Shown here one piece after another: positions 24,242 to 36,369 of a stretch of DNA of 64,000 nt. A model generated the notes under the pieces. The model ran no database searches. It saw only the letters and a list, made by a program, of their open reading frames with translations, and was not told the DNA's origin. The number at the start of each line of letters is the position of its first letter. Within the stretch, counting starts at the first letter, position 1. A program made the translations under genes and the position numbers. The stretch is from Phyto melanocephala (Eukaryota > Arthropoda > Insecta > Diptera > Rhinophoridae): assembly GCA_941918925.1 (NCBI GenBank), contig OW799233.1, positions 139,378,223 to 139,442,222 on the forward strand. Direction: 5' to 3'.

Positions 24242-25412
24242 CAAAGTTATTTTTGCGAATGAGTACAACTTAGGTGTTTCAATATAGCCCTTTATTATTC
24301 CAAAATCTTTATTAATAGAGAAATTATATGAATTGTAGGTAAAACGTTATATGGGAGGAGGGCGTAAAAATGGGCGTGGCACCTTTATTTTCTGGCACAG
24401 TATTAGTAATGCCTAGGGAGATATACGTAGCAAATTTTATCATCATACCTCTAATTTTGGCGGTTTTATGAGCTTTTAAATTTCATTAACGGTAGATAAC
24501 GTGAAAAGTGGGCGTTATAGTAGGCGTGTCAAAGTTGTTTTTGCGAATGAGTACAACTTAGGTGTTTCAAGATAGCCCTTTATTATTCCAAAATTTTTAT
24601 TAATAGAGAAATTATATGAATTTTAGGTAAAACGTTATATGGGAGGTGGGCGTAAAAGTGGGCGTGGCACCTTAATTTTCTGGTACAGTAATGATATTGC
24701 CTAGGGGGATGTACGTAGCAAATTTTATCATCATACCTCTAATTTTGTCGGTTTTATGAGCTTTTAAATTTCATTAACGGTAGATAACGTGAAAAGTGGG
24801 CGTTATAGTAGGCGTGTCGAAGTTGTTTTTGCGAATGAGTACAACTTAGGTGTTTCAATATAGCCCTTTATTATTCCAAAATCTTTATTTATAGAGAAAT
24901 TATATGAATTTTAGGTAAAACGTTATATGGGAGGTGGGCGTAAAAGTAGGCGTGGCACATTGATTTTCCGTCACAAAAAAGCGTCTCGCCAAAAAGCAAA
25001 GTGTGCAAAATTTCAGAGTCGTGCATTCAATTTTGTTGCTTTTATGACGTTTTTGTTTTTAAATATACCGAAAAATACACTGTGCGGTATAAATTTTCGT
25101 ACATTTTGATGGATAACTCTTTTCCTAATTCATAGATTTAAGCGATTTTCAGGGAAAAACATTCTTTTGACTCGATAAATACATATTCGAAGTTTCATGA
25201 CTCTACGTTTATGCGTCTGGACACAATTCCATTTTATTCGATGTGCGAAGGACACCATTTTTTCGACCTACTCTTTCTTTCCGAGCTATAACTCTCTTCC
25301 TAATATTCCGATATAGCCCATTTTCAATACCAAACAAACCTTGTCTATAAGAAAGATTCTGGCAAAATTTGAGCCCCCTAGCTTTTTCGGTGCGACCTCT
25401 ATCGTGCTTTCA

Positions 25413-25450
25413 ACAGACGGACAGACGGACAGACGGACAGACGGACGGAC
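25413..25450. repeat. (ACAGACGG)n microsatellite
   Basis: Four to five tandem 8-bp units expand the GTCCGTCTGTCC motif normally present near the 5' end of INE-like copies. Confidence 0.85.
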
Positions 25451-25586
25451 ATAGCTAGATCGTCATCAAATCAAACACTGATTCAGAATATATATACTTT
25501 ATGGGGTCTAAAATGGATATTTCGATGTGTTACAAACGGAATGACAAAATGAATATACCCCCACCATTTTTTTGGTGGCGGGTATA

Positions 25587-25917
25587 AAAACGAAATAAAA
25601 AAATTTCCGCTGAAAAAATGCACACAAAAAAATCGATTAAATTTTACTAAAAAGCATATGACATGGACCATTCAAGTAAGAGATCATGTTAATGATAAGC
25701 GTACTATTATCAGTAAATAAAATTTAATTTAAATGGCCTGGAAGGCTATACTTATTATTTTTACGATAAATATCAAAAACAGTAGTTATTTTTAAATCGT
25801 CATTACAGCAGAGAACCTGGGCTACTTAAAATTGTTACAGCACCATTGGTCTAAAATTTCAAAAAGAAAAAATTACTAGAGAAACTTTCAGAAATTTGTT
25901 ACAGTTAGCTTTCCCTA
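25587..25917. other. AT-rich DNA, nothing recognised
   Basis: No supported feature between INE copy B and the second inverted repeat copy. Confidence 0.4.
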
Positions 25918-26927
25918 AGGTACGGAATAAAAAAAATTAGATCTGTATTTCTTTCACAGCAAAAGCTACTGCTTAGAAACTTTAAATTAATTTAATAATA
26001 TTTAGGGCCATTATTATAACTTGCCGTTAGTTAAAGGTGGGATTTTTTGCACTCGAAAAATAGCTTTGCATTATTAAAACATAAATTTTTTATTGTTATT
26101 AAAAATAATAAAATTTAGTGTATAAAAATATAAGAAGCGAAAACTTCATCATGCAAAGCCATTTATCGGTCTGGTAAAATCCTACCTTTAACTAACGGCA
26201 AGTTGTAAATTGATAATTGGTTTTGAATTTTTATGAACTACAAGAAAGAAAATTCTGTCACTTAAAAAAAATATTTTTTTAAATAAATAAAATTTTGTCA
26301 CCTTTTATGAAAAAATTTTTATTATACTATTATCAAATATTTAACAAAAGATATGTATGTATATTGAAAAACGATAATAAAACGGATTAGCTAAAAATAT
26401 TGGCGCAGTTAACGAAAGAGTATAGAACAACTGATGCAGGCGATTTCCGGCAAACCCACATCTGTGATATTAGCAAATGCCCAAAGAGCTTAAAGTCAAC
26501 GACTTTTTAAATCGGTACGATTTAAACTAAAATAGCGTCATTTGTAATCATATTTTCGAAGGCTGTCTTTTTCGGAGCTACAGACTAATGACAACCAGCA
26601 TCTCTTAGGTCAAATTCAATTCAGATGTTTAAAATTGGTCACCAAGATCATTTAGCATGCCAACGCTTTACTTTTTTTTGAAAGATTTGCAGAACGATGC
26701 CAACATGCCATAAAATTAACAAGTTTTTGCAAATATTCCAGACATCAATATCAGTTGTATTCTGAGCGTGAAGTACTATTTTTGATATACATACATATGT
26801 ATGTATTCTAAAAAACAACTTTTGCTAACTGGTAAGTAGTTTGATAATTTCTTTAAAAATTTTAAAAGCGGTACAAGCTTAAGAAAATGGCTAACAAGCC
26901 ATATCGTTAAATTTTAAATAGTGTGTG
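25918..26927 (-). repeat. Unidentified dispersed repeat, copy 2 (inverted partner of 20588-21660)
   Basis: Reads as the reverse complement of 20588-21660 with many differences. A MITE (26005-26208) interrupts it at a site where copy 1 has continuous sequence near 21550. The intervening 4.2 kb carries INE copy B. Confidence 0.65.
26005..26208. mobile_element. Short MITE, copy 2, right end truncated
   Basis: The left terminus GGGCCATTATTATAACTTGC follows TTA (26002-26004). The right side reads CCTACCTTTAACTAACGGCA then AGTTGTAA and stops before the expected GGCCC. The inner part of the long termini (GTTAGTTAAAGGTGGGATTT) pairs well with the right arm. Confidence 0.7.
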
Positions 26928-26929
26928 TA

Positions 26930-27200
26930 AGATTTTTAGATCAATTTCAAGTACACCTGGACAAGATAATGTTAGATTTGTAAATAAAACCATTTCATAC
27001 TAAAACGTTTGTCGTGTTTTTGCCGCCATATTTTCCCAACCTTAATATAATTAAAAATGTTTGGAGTTTGCATTTTCGCAAGTGAAATCACTAATGCAAT
27101 TACAAGCTCCTGGAATGAGATTTCTTTGGATTATTTGAAGTCGCTGTATGATTCATTAAAAGAACTATTTAAAATTCTTTCAAAAAACTTATTATAAATG
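26930..27200 (+). pseudogene. Tc1-like transposase C-terminal relic
   Basis: Forward translation gives LPPYFPNLNIIKNVWSLHF at about 27018-27075, then after a frameshift SEITNAITSSWNEISLDYLK and SLYDSLKELFKIL. Tc1 transposases end with W...SPDLNPIENVW, then K......W..I..EYL..L..SM..R......G. The aspartate and glutamate of the signature are replaced (SPDLNPIEN to FPNLNIIKN), so the third catalytic position is lost. Nothing upstream belongs clearly to the same element and no termini were identified. Confidence 0.7.
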
Positions 27201-29425
27201 GCTCTTCTTATTTAATTATAAAAAATATTATTTTAGTTAAAATAAGTAAATTTACTCTTATCAAATTTGCGAACGAAAAAATTTTATTTATTATTGTAGT
27301 TTTTTGGGAAAGGGGCAGATAGAATATATTTTAATTAACTTTGGTAGTTGTTGTTCTATTTGTAGTTATCGTAAATAATTGTTTTTTTCAACGGTATAAA
27401 AATGCGGACATACGCAAAATATTAAAAGATAGAAAGTCTACAAAATTTAAAATTTAAATAACTTTCAGCATCTGATCAAGGGTGTTCATTAAAACGTGTA
27501 AAAAATTCGTATCTTAAGACTTTTTTTGATTATTATAACCAAGAGTCGGTTTAGGTCTTTAGTATTGACTCTAGCTAAAAAAAATTAAAAGTTTTTAGAT
27601 AAAAACCGACGAAAATTGTCTTATTTTCCGAATATGGGTTATTCGTCGTGTGATTTTTAATGCATTTGATTACATTCACGTTAGAATTAATCTCATACAG
27701 ATCTTGGAGCAAATTACGGTATTCGAACGTGATCGAAATTTGAAGATTCTAAATTGAAATCTCTATACCTAAAGCACAGCAAAATCGATCGTTCGAGAAA
27801 AATGCCGCAATTTGTCCCCTTGGTTTGTTCTAATTCGAAAGCATTTAACCACGCCTCTAGGGTAATTAATGACTTTTCTGAACTTTTTATTGTCAATGTT
27901 TTTTTTTCCTAATAATAGGATGGGTATGATCAGCCATTTATAAACTAATTATTAATAATAATATTGATATAATATTAATTTTATCTGATAAGAGAAGGTT
28001 TTACTTTTACATTGCTTGGTTAGCTCAAAGTAATACCTTTTATCAAGAACTATAAATTTCTATGTTAAGGCAAAGGTTGGAAGACTTTGGCGGAGTTTTG
28101 GATCATGAAACTAAACTTATCAAGGATTTCATGGTGACGTGGTTGCCTAGGAAATTAAAAGCACATCATATGCTCTGAATCAGGTAGATAGTACGGGATA
28201 GACGTAATATTTGTATGTTTGAGTTTTGGTTTGCTAGAAATTTGTTTTTTTTTTAGAAGTGATAGGAGTTGCACTATGCTCAACTTCCAAGGGCTAAGTG
28301 GAAATTATAATGGTAGCTATAGCTTACAAATTACAACGTTAAAAATTAAAATCGTTTTGCACTCTACGTGATGTTGTGGTAGGTAGGTAGGTAGGAAGTT
28401 AAATAATATAAATTTGCCGGAATAAAATTGATTTATAATAGATTTTAGAATAAAAAATTTCGAATAAATATTAATTTATAATTATATCTAATAATTTCTT
28501 TTAAAAAATATATCTTAAAAAGCTTTTGCCTTCTCGTCGTCTGATTCATAGAATTTATGTATAAATTAAATATCTTAAAACCGAAAGTGTTTTTGAAACA
28601 AGCAATTTGTAGATTTTTTATTTAAATATAAACATATAAATGTTTATTTGTGTTGCACTCAGATTAGAGCTTTGCTAGTACAAGGAAAATACTTTAGTAT
28701 CTTACAAAAACAACTAGAATATAAGGTAAATACTTTTTCCTTTAATTAATAGCAGTGCAATATAAATTTAATAACAACAACAATGATATATTACACCAGA
28801 GCTTAACATTGACAAGAAAATATATTCTAAATCAAGTTGTATATACATATTTCTGTTTGTGTATGATAAAAGATAATATGTTGTGTAAGAATGTGTATGT
28901 GCCACTTGTTGTTGTGTAAGGTATTTTTATGTATGTATGTATAGTCAGCGGTGAAATTCAACAGGGCTGTTTATTTCAGGCCTTCTGGAAGGCAAATTTA
29001 CAATTTTTTTTAGATCTGCAGTCTCAGCACACACTTCAATGAACAAGAACAATGAACTCTTTACTTAAGATCCGATAGTCATTCTAACTACCCTGTTTAA
29101 GGATGCAAATTATCTTATGGTTTTCTTTTGTTCTGATACGCAAAAAAAAACCATGGTTACGATATGATTACGACGGTCATATTATATTTTCTATAACAAT
29201 ATTTGGTTATCGAAAACAAGTAATAGTTATTTTAGTTATGTTTTATCATTTTTTCGTCACCATAATCAATTATTTGTTTGAATTTTATCATTTAATATTT
29301 ACTTTTTATAAAAACTTCAATATCCTTTTAAAACAGTATGACTTACGAAATTATTATTACAAAATATGTATCATGTCTCTACAAAAATAACACATTCGAA
29401 GCCATTTAAAATTAAAAATAACTAT
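27201..29425. other. AT-rich non-coding DNA
   Basis: A (GGTA)n run lies at 28377-28395. The 95-codon frame 29103-29390 is composed of Y, F, I and K codons and has no domain. The reverse frame 27714-27896 has balanced composition but no motif I recognise. Confidence 0.45.
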
Positions 29426-29429
29426 TTAA

Positions 29430-31201
29430 CCCTAGTCGAACGGAACAGGTACAACTGTACCTTTTCCGATTTTAAATTGCAATAACTTTTTTTCTACAAA
29501 TAAAAGATATCTGAAGTTCTGTGACATCTCCAAACTTTTAATTGCGATTAATATCTTTAAATTTCAGAAAAATATTTTAATGTCTTACCTGTTTTGCAAG
29601 GCCAAGTTGATTTGCCACCCTTAAAAGGCTGACAAGGTACAATTGTACCTTCATGTATTTTATATGAAAAAAAAACAATCAAAATGAATTAAAAATAAAT
29701 TTATTATATTTATTTTATAAATGCGCTTCAATATACATAAACAGTTGAACTTAAGTGAGAAATTAGAAATATTTTGATTGAATTTGTGTGCATGATATGC
29801 ATGTTGTATTTTGAATTGTGTGTTCATCGCAAACAGGTTTCACGCAGATAACACATGACTTTCTAGTCTTACGTTGTTTACGTTTCTCATATTGGCAAAC
29901 ATAACAACTGCCAACAACTGGAGAGGCTCCACGTTTACATTAAGGTACTTTGGAAGCAGCTTCCAGATTTGGCGTTGATGCAATTGGCTGTCCCAGTACC
30001 ATTTCTATACACTTTTGCACTTCGTACAAAATATTTACAAACAATTAATTTGTTGCTTCTACGTTCTTCAACTGCTGGCATACATAGCTGCTTGGAAAGA
30101 TTTTTCAAAAACTTTCTTCGTTGATCTTTTGTCTTGTACCTTAGATGATGTTCTCTACTTATTACGTAAGAAGCTAAAGCAGCGACGTCAATCATATTAT
30201 AGAAAAGTGCAAGAGGCCAGCGTAATGTTCGTCACTTCACTGTATACTCAACCAGCATTTTATCCATTATATCAACTCCCTTAGTTTTGTTGTAGTATTT
30301 AATAATTTCTGGCTTGGCTAATAGTGTGTTTTCAATTTCTCCTGTCGTATGCATAGTTGACAGTAGAACGACTGATTTGTTCTTTTTTTGTACATAAGTA
30401 TGAACATATTGTGGCATCACTGCTGTAGACAAAGTTGGTTGAATAAATAGACCGGTCCTTTGTAGGCTGCATATTGCTTGGCAGGAACTTCTTAATTTTT
30501 CTTACTGTACCAACTAATGTCGTTTTCCATGAACTTAATTTCTTATCTAATTCTAAGGACGTAAAAAAATTATCTGTCACTACATTTCTACCAGATCCTT
30601 TATACAATTCAACTAGGTCAGTTCTTTCTCCAATATTCTTTTGTCGTGGACCGTCTTTTGGCTTTCCAGTATAAATGTGGCCTTGTAGAGAGTAAGCATT
30701 CATTGAGTCACAAGCCCAGAAAATCTTAATGCCATACTTAGCAGGTTTAGAGGGAATATGTTGTGTAAACCTGGTATGGCCTCTTAATGGAAACAGTTGC
30801 TCGTCGATGGTGATGCATTCATATGGCTTGTATGATTTTTCTAAGTTTTTATTCATCATAGTCCAGATGTCGCGGATTGGTGCAGCTTTGTCTGTTTTTA
30901 AACGCTCTGAACGTGTGTTATCATTATCAAATCGAATAAATCTCAGCATCATCTTGAAGCGGTCACGGGACATTGACGCTCGTATAAGAGGTAATGAATC
31001 GGGATTCTAAAAATCGCTCAGATTAGTTCTATTGTCTCTCTGTACACCAAATGCAATAAGAATTCCTAAAAATGCATCAAATTCATTATATGATTTACCT
31101 TATTAACCATGAAAACTTTAATTTATAGTGAAAATTCTATACAGGTACAATTGTACCTGTACCGCCTTTTAACATTGTAGAATTCTTCCGTTCGACTAGG
31201 G
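29430..31201 (-). mobile_element. piggyBac-like transposon, both ends and TTAA sites present
   Basis: Perfect 16-bp inverted ends CCCTAGTCGAACGGAA (29430-29445) and its complement (31186-31201) are flanked by TTAA at 29426-29429 and 31202-31205, the diagnostic piggyBac target. Three copies of a subterminal palindrome GGTACAAYTGTACC lie at 29448-29461, 29636-29649 and 31144-31157. The 1772-bp unit contains a broken transposase on the reverse strand. Intact piggyBac elements are usually about 2.4 kb, so the front part of the gene is missing. Confidence 0.95.
29775..31087 (-). pseudogene. piggyBac transposase, truncated and frameshifted
   Basis: Read from 31087 downward it opens inside the gene with NEFDAFLGILIAFGVQRDNR, meets a TAG stop (31007-31009), then runs as a 213-codon frame from MSRDRFKMMLRFIRFD. 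ITIDEQLFPLRG and VVTDNFFTS hold the first two catalytic aspartates. A frameshift near 30380 moves to the frame with YYNKTKGVDIMDKM, the third aspartate. A TGA at 30232-30234 then precedes WPLALFYNMIDVAALASYVI. A last shift near 29970 leads to a cysteine-rich tail (CKRGAS, CYVCQYE, CVICVKPVCDEH), the C-terminal zinc-binding domain typical of the family. The gene is non-functional, but all three catalytic aspartates survive as codons. Confidence 0.92.
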
Positions 31202-31205
31202 TTAA

Positions 31206-31790
31206 TGGTAATTGAAACAACATTATTATTTGTTTTCAAAAGTTCTTCTTCCTGTTAAATGAGTTTTTATTATTCAAAAGTTTGCCAAAGCAAGTTCCTT
31301 CTAATATTCTATTTCTACTACACGATGTTCAATTTTGTTTCAACTGAAATTTAATGTCGATGTCGGCATTGTGGAGTCTACTCTAAATATTTTTTTGCTT
31401 TGTCGCCTGATGGCTTACAAATCTGATTTATGCTGCCTTATTTATGCTAGAGTGGTTGCTGGTTAGCTTCTGACCACAGGTGAAAGTTGGAGAATGATGA
31501 TTTATTTTTGTTGAAATAAAATGTGATTTAGCAAAAAATAAAAATTTAATGTTTCATTTTTAGTCATAGTATGATAATTGCATTATACTTCAATTAAACA
31601 AAATTATAATAATGTGCAACTATTATATGTGTATATAGAATAGATATAGAATTCAATCATAGTATGTTGGTCTTAGATTATGATTACCAAAAACATGTTT
31701 TTTCTTTGCGTGTAGAAACAATAAAAAATGCTGAAACCGTTGCTAAAACCAGATAATATTTAAAGGCAAAATGAAAGAAAACGCATTGAA
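31206..31790. other. AT-rich DNA, nothing recognised
   Basis: No supported feature. Confidence 0.4.
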
Positions 31791-32508
31791 AAGCAAATAA
31801 AAATATTTTATTCGGCCGTGCCGAACCTGATAATATACTTCACCATCTTGTACATATGTAGCTATAGTGATCACAGCGTAGCTTAGCTTAGATTTCATAT
31901 TTAATGTTAAAAGCTTATTTTCCATTATTATTTTCGACGTCATATTAAGCTTCTAATTCTTACATAGTTAGTGAATTCTATTGTACTATTGTTATTTGAT
32001 ATCTATGTAAATATATGGATTGGGTTGAGAAAAAAAAACTACTCGCTAATTTGCTTAAAATGCCATTGTGGATTACCCTTAATGTGGTGGTATAAATTTT
32101 ACACAATTTCCTATGAATGTATGTATTAAAATAGAAAAAAATTGTTTGCCTCAGCGGGGAATCGAAAGCAGGTTCGTTCTACATATGTACCACATTTGTA
32201 TAGAAGTGTTGTAAAAAAACAAAGTGGTCTTGGTTTTTTTTACATAACTGAGTTGTTTATAAAATGATTTTTATGCATTTCAACACTTATCTGATACTTT
32301 TTGATACCTTGATACCTGGCGATGTCAAGGGGCCTTTAAATACTGATTTTAACATACACATAATCAGACGGGCATTGCTCAGTCGATTTTCCTAGTCATA
32401 AGCTTTCAGAAACCATATATACTTTATGGGATCACAAATAAATATTGTAGAAATTTTTAACGGAGTGACAAACCTCTTTATACCCTTACAATCTCTGTGA
32501 AGGGTATA
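31791..32508 (-). mobile_element. INE-1-like element, CTTCAC subfamily, nearly complete
   Basis: The reverse strand starts with the foldback ATTATACCCTTCACAGAG...TGTAAGGGTATA (32478-32508) and the block around CCCATAAAGTATATATGG. It ends with the hairpin TTCGGCACGGCCGAA (31811-31825) and a degraded ATTTGCTT. Internally, at about 32158-32175, the reverse strand reads GCTTTCGATTCCCCGCTGAG, which looks like a tRNA T-arm (see findings). There is no coding capacity. Confidence 0.75.
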
Positions 32509-34590
32509 ATTAACAAGAATTTATTTAGTTGCATTAAAAGCTTTTGAAGAGCCAGTTTAACAGTGCTAGGCTCCAAACAGTAATAAGAGTATATTAAAGA
32601 TACATTTTTAAAATATATAAAAAATCTTGGAAAAAGCAAACATATTTTTAAAATTTAAAATCAGATGGTCTTTTAACAAGTTTTACACAAAAAGTTCCAA
32701 AGACACCTACATCAGAATATCTTCTAGAAGCTCCGTTATTAGAAGCGAGTTTAAAAGACCTTGCTTTATTTTCCAGCCTTTTTAATATAATAAGTATCGG
32801 AATCCTTGTGTCTTTATATGACCTATTTATAACTTTTTTACGCCTGGATATATATGTATGCAATAAATACCCAGCGGCAAAAGTAAGGGATATTAAGGTC
32901 TCTAAAGGGCCTTATTAAAACCTTTTATCAAACACAAGGAATAAGGTAGACAATGCATACTTATATAAATTATTTTCGCACGTATTAGGATACGAAGCAA
33001 GAGCTTCCACATTCGCTTCGAAAGGATTTCTAAAAGCCCTTTTGATGTAGAATTTTTTGGAATGCTTTCTGTGAAGACTTGTTAGAAGAATTTCTGATTT
33101 CTAAACTTCAACAAAATTTCTGATATTTTTTATTTAATTCATTCTTTAGATGCTTTTAACACTACTTAATAAATTCTTGTTTATTTTTCAAGGGGGTTTT
33201 ACTTTGTTTTACTTTGTTTTTCTGATTATTTTTAGTTTTTTGTGGTTTAGTAACAGTTTTGATATATTTGTTTATTGCTTAAAATAAAAAAATAATATAA
33301 TATACGACAATGTACAAATTTTTTTTACTTCTTAAGAAAGGGGTGGGATTGTGTAGAATGACTCTCGGATCTTTAAAACAAAGTTCAAACGACTTTTAGA
33401 AGGCTTTTAAGGGCAGCCAGAGTAGAATACGATGACAAATCCTCCATTCATTCCATAGGGCCTGATATATAAAGTCCTGTTGATTTTTAAAGCTTGATAT
33501 GTTTGTCTATCTGAGTGTCTGACATTACTTTAAAACCATTAAATGTCATCATTCATTGTAGTTTAGTATTGCTTTTTTGCTAATCCTCATTTGTACATTA
33601 TAGTTGGTCTACTTTCAACCATTCAACAGCTACAAATATGTAAGTAGAAACAAGTATTTTCTAGTTCGCATATCCTGCTTTTTGTACACTTCTTTTGCTC
33701 TCACTCCTTTGTCAATATTGATTTGTTCAATGTTATTTTCTTTCTTTGCTCCATACACACACAGCACAGCAGAAGTCGTTGCTAATAAGCGTTCATAATG
33801 ATGGCCAGTAATTCATCTCATTTAATGTTAAATGTATTTGTGTATTGGATTAAAGTAATACCTTCTTTATTGTATTTATATAATATTTTATGATTTTCAA
33901 TTTATATACATTTAATTTAATGCTCATCTAGACAAAAGATGTATAAAAATCAATGAAGAATAAAATCTTAAAAAAAATTGATTTTGCTTAAAACAAACAT
34001 TTATTTAATACGCATACTTAAAAAATTATAATAAAAAACACTTAAATAAATTAGTAAATTTAAGAGCTGACTAGAGGCAGGATAATATTTTTAAAACTTA
34101 TTGTTTGTGTAATCATTAAAAATCATACAAAATTTTAAGTATGCCGTTTTATGTTGTAATGCCAAATTATATAAAAATGAGTAACATTAATATTAGATTT
34201 TCACTGCGTCTGCAAAGGCCTATGCCTAATAGACAGCAGTATTTTTAAATACTTTGATTGTTTAGTTTTTCTCTGTTTTTACTTTTTGTTGCGTTAAAAC
34301 AACAAGGCCATATTGGTTTTATTAAAAAATGTATAAAATATTTATGAAAATATGGTAATTTTGTTTTTAAAATTTTAATATTATTTATAGTTAATCATGG
34401 TATTGTATAACAACTTACAATAGAAAGTCTATTAAATTCGATTGCTTGAGGAGAAAACTTACATAAGAAGGGGAATTTGCCGATTATGTCCGTAGTTTAG
34501 AACACATATCAAAATATATATGTTTTACTTTCTTTGTGTTACTTCGATTTGCTATTATTTTATTTTCTTCAATTAGGTATAATAATGAAA
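32509..34590. other. AT-rich non-coding DNA
   Basis: Nothing certain. A phrase at about 33456-33520 (CCATAGGGCCTGATATATAA then GTTTGTCTATCTGAGTGTC) faintly resembles the INE-like subterminal block. The frames 32648-32863 and 33604-33798 have no domains. Confidence 0.4.
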
Positions 34591-34596
34591 CATGAA

Positions 34597-34797
34597 GGGT
34601 ATTATTACAACTTGCCGTTAGTTAAAGGCAGGATTAATCGATTTGCATTACAAAGCCTTCATTTATTATCTTTTTATCCAATAAATATTATCATTATTAA
34701 TAATAACAACAATATAAATTTTAAGTTGTAATAATGCAAAGCTATTTATCATGCACAAAAAATCCTACCTTTAACAAACGGTAAATTATAATGGCCC
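34597..34797. mobile_element. Short MITE, copy 3
   Basis: The left arm GGGTATTATTACAACTTGCC, GTTAGTTAAAGGCAGGATT pairs with the right arm AATCCTACCTTTAACAAACG, GTAAATTATAATGGCCC. It is the same family as 13642-13772 and 26005-26208. The right flank is TAA, but the left flank is GAA, so the target duplication has decayed. The 65-codon frame over it is not a gene. Confidence 0.75.
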
Positions 34798-34914
34798 TAA
34801 GAATTTCAACATTAGTAACCATACTACTGACACTTTATTTTAACAATGTTGTATTTTTACGGAATCTTAAGAGGATAATTTCATACCCAGAGGTAGTTAA
34901 AAAATAATATGAGT
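34798..34914. other. AT-rich spacer
   Basis: Nothing recognised. Confidence 0.4.
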
Positions 34915-35219
34915 ATGCGGGGATGACACCTCCGTGTCAAAGTAGTTTCTGCTGATAAAATTAATTTAGATTTTTCAATATAGAGTCCTTAATTTTGCCA
35001 AAATCTTTGTCCATAGAGAAATTATATGAATTTAAGATAAGGCGTTATATAGGAGGTGAGCGTTAAAGGGGGCGTGTCATATACTGTGATAAACATAGCT
35101 AGATAGAAACCCGGACTCAGAAAATATATACTTTATGGGGTCTAAAATGGATATTTGGATGTGCTACAAACCGAATGACAAAATGAATATACCCCCACCA
35201 CTTTTTGGTGGTGGGTATA
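34915..35219 (-). mobile_element. INE-1-like element, internally deleted short copy D
   Basis: The reverse strand starts with TATACCCACCACC and its foldback (35187-35219), then the CCCATAAAGTATATATT block, then jumps to one CTCACCTCCTATATAACGCC-type block and a CACGCCCCC word, and stops. The proximal end and one array unit are kept; the array, nested mariner and 3' hairpin are missing. Confidence 0.75.
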
Positions 35220-36368
35220 ACAATAATAAAAGTTTTCAGTTGACAAATTTTCATATCCAAACAACTAAAATATATTGATTTTTAAATTCTTATATCAGAC
35301 TATAAATTTACAGAATGATTTGGAAGGCCACTCATGAAGTGATTTTTTTTAAACAACAATTAAACACTTTCTAAAATCCAGATTAAAAATTACAGCCCAT
35401 AAAATTTAATTGCCGAAGAAGATTTTTATTAAACTTTCAAATACGTAAAGTGTCCTTGATTCGATTTCTAACTAAGCGTGAAGAGAAAAAAATATACGAA
35501 ATGAAACTAAGTACAAATACCGATAAAAAAAAGTCACCAAAATCATGGAAAAAATGAAATTGGTAACATCAGTTTATATACGTAAATATTTGTGAAATTA
35601 TTGTAGGTGGGATGGTTAGATAAGTTTTAAAATATCAATTCAAAAATTATATTCACCTAATCATGTATAGTATAAATTACTGAAAGTATAATTTTTCTCT
35701 TATTTATTATTATTATTATAATTTATTTAACGAAAATATTCTTTTCCTAGAAATCTTGGTATTAGAATTATCTTATGTGTTTTAAATATAGGTATAATGT
35801 TTCTTTCTTTCTGCAATCATTTGATTGAAAATTATTGATTTTACTTTACAATTTTATAAAAATGACAAAAGTAAAATTTTAAATATATAAACAGTTTTGC
35901 AACAACTCGTATACAAATTTTAAAGTGTTAAAATTTTAAAAATTTCATTTTGCTTACTTTTAAATTACTGCTCACACTGCCCTCTCTATTTTATTAATAT
36001 TTTATTGGTAGGCGTTTTGCCGAATACAAGACATGCATGCACACTTATCAGCGTTGTCAACTCGATGATCTTAGCACTGTTTTAAGTGCTTTTTAAAATT
36101 TTTGACGTGGAAAATTTTAAAGTCAGTGCTCGATGAATTATATAATTATTTTTTTCGGTGTCAATTTACTGCAATTTGAAATTAAGGATTAATAGCACAC
36201 AATGTTACTCTTATGACAGATCGTTAGCATAACATATTATGAGTAAACCTTTTATTGTTTATTATAATTTTATTTCGGTACTCGTTTTGGCTATATAAAA
36301 AATTGCTTTGGAATTATTAACGTTCTTTTCGTTTGTATGGAGATGCATTAAGAAATTGAAAATAATAT
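35220..36368. other. AT-rich non-coding DNA, nothing recognised
   Basis: No supported feature. Confidence 0.4.
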
Positions 36369-36369
36369 A

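Larger units (their letters stand above)
23060..25586 (-). mobile_element. INE-1-like element, copy B
   Basis: On the reverse strand it begins with TATACCCGCCACCA and the foldback at 25548-25586, has an expanded GTCCGTCT tract at 25413-25450, then an internal array. GGGCGTGGCAC words on the forward strand at about 24373, 24661 and 24949 give a 288-bp period. It ends with the hairpin ATTCGGCTGTGCCGAAT (23079-23095) and AACAAGTAAGAGCAC at the edge. A 64-bp segment is directly duplicated at 24114-24241. A mariner derivative is nested at 23205-23824. The 60-codon frame at 24927 lies inside the array and is not a gene. Confidence 0.88.

Noticed and set aside
24927..25109. 60-codon frame rich in K and R
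   Set aside because: It lies inside the CACGCCCAC array and continues into other conserved non-coding blocks of the INE-like family.
29103..29390. 95-codon forward open frame just before the piggyBac element
   Set aside because: Composition is what AT-rich DNA gives by chance (Y, F, I, K, N); no motif or neighbouring exon.
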